A DNA stretch of 64,000 bases from GCA-003244245 sp052390495 (GTDB lineage: Bacteria; Actinomycetota; Actinomycetes; Mycobacteriales; Pseudonocardiaceae). The translations under genes and the position numbers were made by a program. Below the pieces are notes generated by a model, which made no database searches, had not been told where the DNA came from, and worked only from the letters and a program-made list of their open reading frames with translations. The stretch covers positions 103,454-167,453 of the forward strand of contig JBQTGW010000002.1 of NCBI GenBank assembly GCA_052390495.1, in the 5' to 3' direction. Position 1 is the first letter of the stretch. Each line of letters opens with the position of its first letter. Below, one piece after another: positions 33,810 to 41,899 of this stretch.

Positions 33810-36800
33810 TGATCGAGCGATCCGAGCTTGAGGACGTACTGCCGGTGTCGCCGTTACAGGAAGGGCTGCTGTTCCACGTCCTGTTGGACGACCGCGGCCC
33901 TGACGTCTATGTCGCTCAGTTTGTCCTTGACGTGGAGGGCGACCTGGACGCGTCCACCCTGCACAGCGCCGCGCAGGCCCTGTTGGGTCGCTATCCCAAC
34001 CTGCGGGCGGCTTTTCGCCGTACTACCGAAGGCCGCTGCATGGCCCTCATCGCTCGCCAGGTGCGCCTGCCGTGGCGGTTGGTCGATTTGTCCGGCCTGG
34101 ACCTGGTCGCCGGTCAGGCTGAGGCGGCCCGCTTGCTCGCCGACGAGTGTGCCCGCCGGTTCGACCTCGCGCAGCCGCCGCTGATCCGGATGGTCCTGAT
34201 GCACTTGGGTGCCGGGCGGCACCGGCTGGGGATCACCATCCATCACATCCTGGCTGACGGCTGGTCCTTCCCCATCCTTGTCCGGGAGCTGTTCACGCTG
34301 TATGCCAGCGGTGCAGATGCCAGCGCGCTGGCGCCGGTCACGCCCTACCGTGACTATCTGGGGTGGCTGGAGGCGCAAGATCGTCTCGTCGCCCAGGGTG
34401 CTTGGGGGGACGCGCTGGCCGGGTTGGACGGGCCCACCCTGGTGGCTGGCGCGGACCGCCAACGGGTGCCGCTGATCCCCGACAAGGTGACGGTCGAGCT
34501 GTCCGAGGAGCTGACCGCCGCGCTGACCCGCCAAGCCCGAGGCATTGGCGTGACGCTCAACACCGTCGTACAGGGGGCGTGGGCCGTCCTGCTGGGCCGG
34601 CTGACCGGACGGTGCGATGTGGTCTTTGGGGTGACGGTGTCTGGTCGGCCTGCCGACCTTGTCGGTGTGGAGTCCATGGTGGGGCTCTTCATCAATACCG
34701 TGCCGGTCCGGGTCCGGCTGCGACCGCAGGAGCCGGTGGGGCAGGCTCTTACTCGCCTGCAGGCTGAGCAGGCCCGGTTGCTGGTCCACCATCATCTCGG
34801 TCTGGCCGACATCCAGCAGCTGGCCGGGCTGGGCCAGTTGTTCGACACCATGGTGGTCTACGAGAACGTCCCCTTCGATCCCAGCCGTTCCAACGAGCTT
34901 GCGCCCGGCCTGCGGGTCACCGGCAAGGAGGGCCACAACGCCACCCACTACCCGCTGACCCTGGTGGCCTTTCCGGGACCCCGCTTGGCGCTCAAGCTCG
35001 ACTACCGGACGGATGTGGTGGACGGGGTGGCGGCGCAGGTGTTGGTCGGACGGCTGGTGCGGGTCCTTGAACAGCTGGCTGCCGATGCCAGCCTGCCGGT
35101 CGACCGGATCGACATCCTCGACGCCCAGGAGCGCCACCGGATCCTGGTGGAGTGGAACGACACCGCTGTGGAGGTGGCGCAGGCCACGATGCCGGTGTTA
35201 TTCGAAACCCAGGTGCAGGCAACGCCTGAGGCGGTGGCGGTGGTGTTCGAGGACACCACGCTGACCTACCGCCAGCTCAACGCCCAAGCCAACCGGCTCG
35301 CGCACGCGTTGCTGGCCAGGGGTGTGGGTCCGGAGCAGATCGTGGCGTTGGCACTGCCTCGCTCACCTGAGCTGGTGGTGTCGATTTTGGGGGTGCTCAA
35401 GGCGGGAGCAAGCTACCTGCCGTTGGATCCGGACTACCCGGCGGCGCGGATCGGCTTCATGCTCCACGACGCCCAACCAGCGCTGCTGCTGACCAGCGCC
35501 CAGACGCTGGCGTGTGTTCCGCAGGACGCCGCCACGCCTCGGTTGGTGCTTGACGATCTCGGCACCATCACGATGCTGGGTGGCTGTGCGGATACCGACC
35601 CCACCGACACCGACCGCACCGCCCCCCTCGTACCTGCGCATCCAGCGTATGTGATCTACACCTCAGGCTCCACCGGCACCCCCAAAGGCGTCGTGGTCTG
35701 CCATCTGGGGGTTTCCAGTCTGGCTGCAGCGCAGATCGAACGGTGTGGGATCGATGCCAACAGCCGGGTACTGCAGTTCGCCTCACCCAGCTTCGACGCG
35801 TCGTTCTCAGAGCTGTGTCTGGGCCTGCTGTCCGGCGCGGCGCTGGTGTCAGCCCCGGCAGCGCAGCTGCTGCCAGGAACCCCGCTTGCCGCGCTGGTGA
35901 ACCGGCAGCGGGTGACGCATGCGACGTTGCCGCCCTCGGCGCTGGCAGTAATGCCACCCGCAGATGGTCTGCCGTCGGAACTGACGGTGATCGTGGCGGG
36001 TGAGTCGTGCCCGCCGGAACTGGCGGTCACCTGGTCGGCGGGCAGGCGGATGGTCAACGGCTACGGTCCCACCGAGACCACGGTGTGCGCCACCATGAGC
36101 CACCCGTTGTCAGACGCGACGCAGCTGCCCCCGCCGATCGGTCGACCGATCTTCAACGTGCGGGTGTATGTGCTTGATGCTGGGTTGGCGCCGGTGCCAC
36201 CGGGGGTAGTGGGTGAGTTGTATGTGGCTGGAGCGGGGTTGGCGCGGGGTTATCTGCGTCGGCCTGGGTTGACGGCGCAGCGGTTTGTCGCGAACCCCTA
36301 CGGTCCTCCGGGTACTCGAATGTACCGCTCCGGCGATCTGGTCCGCTGGCGTGACGACGGGGACTTGGAGTTCGTCGGCCGCGCAGACGATCAGGTCAAG
36401 ATCCGGGGTTTCCGTATCGAGCCGGGCGAGATCGAAACCGCACTCACCGCACACCCTGACGTCGCACAAACAGCAGTAGTGGCTCGCGAAGACCGGCCCG
36501 GGGACAAACGGCTGGTTGGGTATGTGGTGGTTGCTGGGGGTGGCAGTATTCGGCCGGATTCGTTGCGTGGGTTTTTGGGTGAGTGTTTGCCTGATTATAT
36601 GGTGCCTTCGGTCTTCGTGGTGCTTGCTGCGTTGCCGTTGACGCCGAATGGCAAGTTGGATCGTGCTGCGTTGCCTGCCCCTGATTTGACTCCGACGATG
36701 GCTGGTCGTGCGCCGTGGTCGTTGCGGGAGCAGATTCTGTGTGAGTTGTTCGCTGAGGTGCTGGGGCTGGATCGGGTGGGTGTGGAGGACAGTTTCTTCG

Positions 36801-39793
36801 CCTTCGGTGGGGACAGCATCAGCTCGATCCGGTTGGTCACTCGGGCGCGCCGGGCTGGCGTGGTAATCAGTGCTCAGGACGTGTTCGAGCACAAGACGGT
36901 GGCGGGGTTGGCTGCGGTGGCCAGGGACACTTCGGACACCTCTGTCACGATGCTCGAGGCGCCGGGCGCGGGAGTCGGTGTGGTGCCCATGACCCCGATC
37001 ATGCGTTGGTTGGGTGAGCGTGGTGGTCCGATCGACAGGTTCAGCATGGCGGTGGTGGTGCAGGCCCCGGCTGGTCTGGACCCAGACGGTCTGGCCCGGC
37101 TGGTCCAGGCGCTGTTGGACCGGCATGACGTGCTGCGGGCCCGCTTGGAGCGCGCTGAGCGCGCGGGTGGGGAGTGGGTGCTGCGGGTGCGGCCGGTCGG
37201 GTCGGTGGCAGCGTCGGAGTACCTGGTGCGGGTGGACGCCACGGGGTTGACGGACGAGGACCTGGGGGAGAGCCAGCAGCGGGAAGCGGCGGCGGCCATT
37301 GACCGGTTGGCTCCGTGGGCTGGGGTGATGGTGCAGCTGGTGTGGCTGGACCGGGGCCCGGTCCAGCCTGGCCGACTGGTGGTGGTGATCCATCATCTGG
37401 TGGTTGACGGGGTGTCATTGCGGATTCTGCTGGAGGATCTGGCCCGGGGTGCAGCGGCGCTGGTGGCGGGTCAGGCCCCGGCGCTGGAGCCGAGTGGCAC
37501 GTCGTTTCGGCGGTGGGCGCAACTGCTGAGCGCTCAAGCCCATGATCCCGTTCGGGTCGCTGAGTTGGCGGCGTGGACGGCGGTGCTGGGCGAGCTGGAT
37601 CCGGCGCTGGGGGACCGGGCGCTGGATCCGGTCCACGACACCGTCGGCACCTGCCGGGAGCTGACGCTGACAATGCCTGCCGTACGGACCGCGCCGCTGT
37701 TGACCAGTGTGCCTGCGGTGTTCCACGCAGGGGTCGACGCCGTGCTGGTGTGCGGCCTGGTGTTGGCGGTGAGCTCATGGCGTCGCCGACCCGGCCATGA
37801 TGCCAAGCCAGCCGGTGTGCTGGTGGATCTGGAGGGCCACGGCCGTCAGGAGCAGGTGCTTGCCGGGGTGGACCTGTCCCGCACACTGGGCTGGTTCACC
37901 ACCCAATATCCGGTGCGCCTGGATGTCGACGGGATCGATGTGGACCAGGCGCTGGCTGGTGGTCCAGCAGCGGGCCAAGCGCTCAAGCGGGTCAAGGAGC
38001 AGCTGCGCGCGATGCCCGATCATGGTTTGGGTTTCGGGTTGCTGCGCTACCTCAACCCCCAGACCGGGCCAATCCTCGCCGGGCTCACTCCCCCGCAGAT
38101 TGCGTTCAACTATCTGGGTCGGTTCGCTGCGCCCCAGCCCACCGACTGGGCGATGGTCCTCGACCCCGGCGCGCTACTGGCAGGCGGGGCCGACCCGACC
38201 CTGCCTGCGTCCCACGCGCTGAACATCAACGCGTGGACGGAGGACCGGCCAGACGGACCGCAACTCCACGTCACCTGGTCGTGGCCGACCGGACTGCTCT
38301 CCCGGGACGCGGTCCACCAGCTGGCTCAGCAGTGGTTTCACGCACTGGACGCGCTCGCCGCACACGCCGTCGGCCTCGATGCAGGTGGCCACACCCCCTC
38401 GGATTTCCCCCTGGTCGGGCTGTCCCAAGAGGAGCTGACGCAGCTGGAGGTGGCTCGCCCAGGCCTGGTGGACATTTGGCCGTTGGTGCCTATGCAGGAA
38501 GTGCTGGTAGCACACGAGCTAGCCGATGAACAGGTGCCGGATGCGTATATGACCCAGTTGGTGGTCGAGCTGCGCGGTGCGCTGGATATCGGCGCGTTGC
38601 GGGCAGCCGCCGAAACCTTGCTACGTCGCCATCCCAACCTGCGAGCCGGGTTCTGGCATGACGGGCTGGACAGGCCGGTGCAGTTCGTGCCGGATGATAT
38701 CGAGCTGCCCTGGTCTGAGAGAGACCTGAGTGGCTTGTCGAGCCAGGAGTGTGCGGCCGAGGTCACACGATTGCTGAGGGCTGACCGAGCGCGCCGGTTC
38801 GACCTGACCCAAGCCCCGTTAACGCGGTTCACCGTGCTGAGCCTCGGCCCGGACCGACACCAGGTGGTGTGGACGGTGCATCACATCCTGGTGGACGGCT
38901 GGTCAATTCCCGTGTTGCTGGATGAGCTGATGACCCTGTACCGGCACCCAGACAAGTGTGGGCTGACGTCGACGACGCCATACCGAGAGTACCTGAATTG
39001 GTTGGGGGCACAGGACCGCGCGCAGGCCGCGCGGGCCTGGCAGGAAATGTTGGCCGGGTTGGAGAATCCGACCCTGGTAACGCGCCCGGAGCCAGTCCGA
39101 AGGCCCGAGGCACCGGAGCATGTCACGGTCGAGTTGTCCGAGGATGTGACCCTGGATCTCCAGCAGCGAGCACGTCAGCACGGTCTGACGATAAACACTG
39201 TGGTCCAGGGTGCTTGGGCTCTTGCGCTGGGGCGGTTGACAGGACGTGATGATGTGGTGTTCGGCACCACGTTGTCCGGTCGACCGCCGGAGATTGCCGG
39301 TGTCGAGACGATGGTCGGGTTTTTCATGAACACCCTGCCGGTGCGGGTGCGGTTGGATCCGAACGACACGCTGTTGCAGACGCTGGAGCGAGTGCAGAAC
39401 CACCAGGCCGCGATGACCCAGCACCAGAATATAAGCCTGGCCGAAATTCAAAGTTTGACCGGCCTGGGGGACCTGTTCGATACGGTGACGGTGTTCGAGA
39501 ACTACCCGGACAGCCCACAGGCGGTGGCCAACGGGCTAAGGGCCGCCGTGATTGATGCCCACGACGCCTGGCACTACCCACTGCGTCTCGTTGCGGCGCC
39601 AGGGCCGAAGCTGGTGCTGCAGCTCTGGTATCGGCCCGACCTGCTCGATCACGGCGCCGCACAGCAGATTGTTCGGCGCGTGGCGCGGTTGTCGGAAACG
39701 ATGGCGGCGGACCTCGCGCAGTCAGTTGGGGAGATCAACAGCCACTCGTCCGACGAGCCCAGCCGGCTACCGGCCGCACGATACTTGATTTGA
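33809..39793 (+). CDS. NRPS, C-A-PCP-E-C, second module plus terminal C domain, no thioesterase
   Basis: A 1994-residue NRPS starting at ATG 33809, one base into the previous stop (TGATG); ATG 33797 is the alternative. The order is C (HHILADG, H145-H146), A (YTSGSTGTPKG at 617; code D-A-S-T-I-A-G-V-C-K by hand alignment, close to aromatic Phe/Tyr/hydroxy-Tyr codes), PCP (S1003), E (HHLVVDG at H1195-H1196 and EGHGR with E1342, intact), and a second C domain (about 1530-1970; HHILVDG, H1691-H1692). The last C domain has a degenerate first motif (VPMQEVLV), but its catalytic histidine is present. There is no TE or reductase domain. The terminal C domain may release the peptide onto a free amine, as in VibH-type or amide-forming systems. 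Residues 940-1500 are a near-copy of the first module. Confidence 0.93.
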   Translation: MIERSELEDVLPVSPLQEGLLFHVLLDDRGPDVYVAQFVLDVEGDLDASTLHSAAQALLGRYPNLRAAFRRTTEGRCMALIARQVRLPWRLVDLSGLDLVAGQAEAARLLADECARRFDLAQPPLIRMVLMHLGAGRHRLGITIHHILADGWSFPILVRELFTLYASGADASALAPVTPYRDYLGWLEAQDRLVAQGAWGDALAGLDGPTLVAGADRQRVPLIPDKVTVELSEELTAALTRQARGIGVTLNTVVQGAWAVLLGRLTGRCDVVFGVTVSGRPADLVGVESMVGLFINTVPVRVRLRPQEPVGQALTRLQAEQARLLVHHHLGLADIQQLAGLGQLFDTMVVYENVPFDPSRSNELAPGLRVTGKEGHNATHYPLTLVAFPGPRLALKLDYRTDVVDGVAAQVLVGRLVRVLEQLAADASLPVDRIDILDAQERHRILVEWNDTAVEVAQATMPVLFETQVQATPEAVAVVFEDTTLTYRQLNAQANRLAHALLARGVGPEQIVALALPRSPELVVSILGVLKAGASYLPLDPDYPAARIGFMLHDAQPALLLTSAQTLACVPQDAATPRLVLDDLGTITMLGGCADTDPTDTDRTAPLVPAHPAYVIYTSGSTGTPKGVVVCHLGVSSLAAAQIERCGIDANSRVLQFASPSFDASFSELCLGLLSGAALVSAPAAQLLPGTPLAALVNRQRVTHATLPPSALAVMPPADGLPSELTVIVAGESCPPELAVTWSAGRRMVNGYGPTETTVCATMSHPLSDATQLPPPIGRPIFNVRVYVLDAGLAPVPPGVVGELYVAGAGLARGYLRRPGLTAQRFVANPYGPPGTRMYRSGDLVRWRDDGDLEFVGRADDQVKIRGFRIEPGEIETALTAHPDVAQTAVVAREDRPGDKRLVGYVVVAGGGSIRPDSLRGFLGECLPDYMVPSVFVVLAALPLTPNGKLDRAALPAPDLTPTMAGRAPWSLREQILCELFAEVLGLDRVGVEDSFFAFGGDSISSIRLVTRARRAGVVISAQDVFEHKTVAGLAAVARDTSDTSVTMLEAPGAGVGVVPMTPIMRWLGERGGPIDRFSMAVVVQAPAGLDPDGLARLVQALLDRHDVLRARLERAERAGGEWVLRVRPVGSVAASEYLVRVDATGLTDEDLGESQQREAAAAIDRLAPWAGVMVQLVWLDRGPVQPGRLVVVIHHLVVDGVSLRILLEDLARGAAALVAGQAPALEPSGTSFRRWAQLLSAQAHDPVRVAELAAWTAVLGELDPALGDRALDPVHDTVGTCRELTLTMPAVRTAPLLTSVPAVFHAGVDAVLVCGLVLAVSSWRRRPGHDAKPAGVLVDLEGHGRQEQVLAGVDLSRTLGWFTTQYPVRLDVDGIDVDQALAGGPAAGQALKRVKEQLRAMPDHGLGFGLLRYLNPQTGPILAGLTPPQIAFNYLGRFAAPQPTDWAMVLDPGALLAGGADPTLPASHALNINAWTEDRPDGPQLHVTWSWPTGLLSRDAVHQLAQQWFHALDALAAHAVGLDAGGHTPSDFPLVGLSQEELTQLEVARPGLVDIWPLVPMQEVLVAHELADEQVPDAYMTQLVVELRGALDIGALRAAAETLLRRHPNLRAGFWHDGLDRPVQFVPDDIELPWSERDLSGLSSQECAAEVTRLLRADRARRFDLTQAPLTRFTVLSLGPDRHQVVWTVHHILVDGWSIPVLLDELMTLYRHPDKCGLTSTTPYREYLNWLGAQDRAQAARAWQEMLAGLENPTLVTRPEPVRRPEAPEHVTVELSEDVTLDLQQRARQHGLTINTVVQGAWALALGRLTGRDDVVFGTTLSGRPPEIAGVETMVGFFMNTLPVRVRLDPNDTLLQTLERVQNHQAAMTQHQNISLAEIQSLTGLGDLFDTVTVFENYPDSPQAVANGLRAAVIDAHDAWHYPLRLVAAPGPKLVLQLWYRPDLLDHGAAQQIVRRVARLSETMAADLAQSVGEINSHSSDEPSRLPAARYLI

Positions 39794-39821
39794 TTCGACA
39801 ACCCAGTGAGGTAGGTCAGCC

Positions 39822-40034
39822 ATGAACAATCCTTTCGACGACCCCGACGGCACCTACTGCACGCTGATCAATGGCGAGGGTCAGTATTCCCTGTGGCCGG
39901 CCTTCATTGACGTGCCAGCCGGCTGGACCGTCGTCCATCCCCAGGACACCCGCGAGGGGTGTCTGGACTACATCAACCAGCACTGGACCGACATGCGGCC
40001 CACCAGTCTCATCGACGCCATGAATGGTCGGTAG
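39822..40034 (+). CDS. MbtH-like NRPS accessory protein
   Basis: A 70-residue MbtH-family protein that binds adenylation domains and aids their folding and activity. The conserved pattern is visible: NPFDDPDGTY at the start, the three tryptophans/aromatics in YSLWPAF, VPAGWTVV and the C-terminal QHWTDMRPTSL. It begins 28 bases after the second NRPS with gaggtaggt as ribosome binding site. At least one of the two A domains in this cluster is expected to depend on it. Confidence 0.95.
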   Translation: MNNPFDDPDGTYCTLINGEGQYSLWPAFIDVPAGWTVVHPQDTREGCLDYINQHWTDMRPTSLIDAMNGR

Positions 40035-40104
40035 CCGGGTAGGGAAAGCCCAAGAATCTGACCGCCACGGACCGCTGCCCTGAAGCGCCGATCAGGAGGA
40101 AACA

Positions 40105-41601
40105 ATGAGTTCAGCAGAAACGGAAGTTTTCGATGTCATCGTCATCGGGGGTGGGCCGGGTGGATCGACAGCGTCGACGCTGACCGCCCAGCAGGGCCAT
40201 CGGGTGTTGCTGCTGGAGAAGGAGACGTTTCCGCGCTACCAGATTGGCGAATCTTTGCTACCCTCCACTGTGCACGGCATCGCCCGGCTGCTGGGCGTAG
40301 GCGACCGGCTGCGCGCGGCCGGCTTTATGGTGAAAAATGGGGGTACATTCCGCTGGGGTACCAACCCGGCACCCTGGACGTTCTCGTTCGCAGTTTCGCC
40401 ACGTCTCGCTGGGCCGACATCGTTCGCGTATCAGGTGGAGCGGATGAAGTTCGATCAGATCCTGCTCGACAACGCGCGCGAGCAGGGCGTGGAGGTGCGG
40501 GAGTCGTGCTCGGTTGTGGGTGTGGTCGAGGATGATGAGCGGGTACGCGGGGTGCGGTACGTGGACGGCAGCGGAGGTGAACACACTGCGGTCGCGACCT
40601 ATGTGGTGGACGCTTCCGGGAACCGCAGCCGCACCTACCGGCACGTGGGCGGGCAGCGGCACTACTCGGAGTTCTTCCGTAATCTTGCGCTGTTCGGCTA
40701 CTTCGAGGGCGGTAAGCGGCTGCCGGCGCCTAATTCCGGCAACATCTTGTCCGCGGCGTTCGATGACGGCTGGTTCTGGTACATACCGCTGACCCCGGAG
40801 CTGACCAGCGTTGGCGCGGTGGTGCACCGCGATTCGGCCGAGAAGGTCCAGGGTGACCCGGAGTTGGCGCTGTACCGCCTCATCGACAGCTGCCCATTGA
40901 TCAAGGAGTACCTGGCTAACGCGCATCGGGTGACCAGCGGACCCTACGGTGAGCTGCGGGTACGCAAGGACTACTCGTACTGCAACAGCCGCTTCTGGCG
41001 GCCGGGCATGGCGCTGGTCGGCGACGCCGCCTGCTTCGTTGACCCGGTCTTTTCGTCCGGGGTGCACCTGGCCACCTACAGCGGACTGCTCGCGGCCCGT
41101 TCCATCAACAGCTGCCTGGCGGGGATGGTCGGAGAGCAGGCTGCGTTCACCGAGTTCGAGCGGCGTTACCGGCGGGAGTACGCGGTCTTCTACGAGTTCC
41201 TTGCTGCGTTCTACGGCATGCAAGTGAGTGAGCACTCGTACTTCTGGGAGGCCAAGAAGATCACCAACTGTCCGCTGTCGGAGTTCGAGGCGTTCGTGGA
41301 GCTAGTCGGCGGAGTTGCCTCTGGTGAGGCGTCGCTCGCCCGGCCGGACGCGGTCGCTGCGCACCTGGTCAGCAGCGCGCACTCGCTCGCCAAGGCGGCC
41401 GGCGAGCTGGACAGCCGGGTCGGCGCGCTGCACGCCACGGACGTGGTGACCAGCGCGATGAGCGAGGCCGCGCGGATACAGGTGCAGGTGCTGCTGGGCG
41501 CCGACGCCGACGAGGAGAGTCCACTGTTCGCCGACGGACTCATCAGCACGACCGACGGCGTGCACTGGGCACATCCGCCAACTGGCCATCGACCGAGGTG
41601 A
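40105..41601 (+). CDS. FAD-dependent halogenase, glycopeptide (BhaA/VhaA) type
   Basis: A 498-residue flavin halogenase. The FAD motif VIVIGGGPGGSTAS is followed by LLLEKETFPRYQIGESLLPS, and the halogenase motif W-x-W-x-I-P appears as DGWFWYIPL. Long stretches (RWGTNPAPWTFSFAVSPRLA, DAACFVDPVFSSGVHLATYS) follow the enzymes that chlorinate carrier-bound beta-hydroxytyrosine in balhimycin and vancomycin pathways, as I recall those sequences. A substrate tethered to an NRPS carrier and a phenolic ring are therefore likely, which agrees with the aromatic code of the second A domain. It needs a separate flavin reductase, not encoded here. aggagg precedes ATG 40105. Confidence 0.92.
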   Translation: MSSAETEVFDVIVIGGGPGGSTASTLTAQQGHRVLLLEKETFPRYQIGESLLPSTVHGIARLLGVGDRLRAAGFMVKNGGTFRWGTNPAPWTFSFAVSPRLAGPTSFAYQVERMKFDQILLDNAREQGVEVRESCSVVGVVEDDERVRGVRYVDGSGGEHTAVATYVVDASGNRSRTYRHVGGQRHYSEFFRNLALFGYFEGGKRLPAPNSGNILSAAFDDGWFWYIPLTPELTSVGAVVHRDSAEKVQGDPELALYRLIDSCPLIKEYLANAHRVTSGPYGELRVRKDYSYCNSRFWRPGMALVGDAACFVDPVFSSGVHLATYSGLLAARSINSCLAGMVGEQAAFTEFERRYRREYAVFYEFLAAFYGMQVSEHSYFWEAKKITNCPLSEFEAFVELVGGVASGEASLARPDAVAAHLVSSAHSLAKAAGELDSRVGALHATDVVTSAMSEAARIQVQVLLGADADEESPLFADGLISTTDGVHWAHPPTGHRPR

Positions 41602-41899
41602 CGACATGTGCACAACTGAGATGTGGAAACCTTATTTCAACGGCATAACAGGGTGAGCCTACCAAATTTCACCACAGTGTGTGATAGAAGATACGACTGA
41701 TCCCCTTATGGGTGAATATATGGGTGAATATTGACCTTGAATCTACCAGATCGTGTGAATCAGTAATAAAATCTCAAGCATTGATCACGATCCGGGATGC
41801 TTACCACAGAAGTCCGTGTCGATCTGCTCAAAGTGTGCAGGGGGCTGAAGTTCTGCGTAAGCCTCTCCGCGGATCCACATCTGAGAGGTGGCATGTCTC
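41602..41899. other. AT-rich intergenic region with a 12-bp tandem repeat
   Basis: About 300 bp, clearly richer in A and T than its surroundings. It contains two perfect tandem copies of ATGGGTGAATAT (41708-41719, 41720-41731) and the arms gatcgtg/cacgatc (about 41753 and 41788). A second promoter for the copper protein and the genes after it probably lies here, since this is the largest gap inside the cluster. Confidence 0.5.

Noticed and set aside
39600..39793. Hidden thioesterase at the end of the second NRPS
   Set aside because: No GxSxG motif or alpha/beta-hydrolase sequence occurs after the last C domain, which ends close to the stop.
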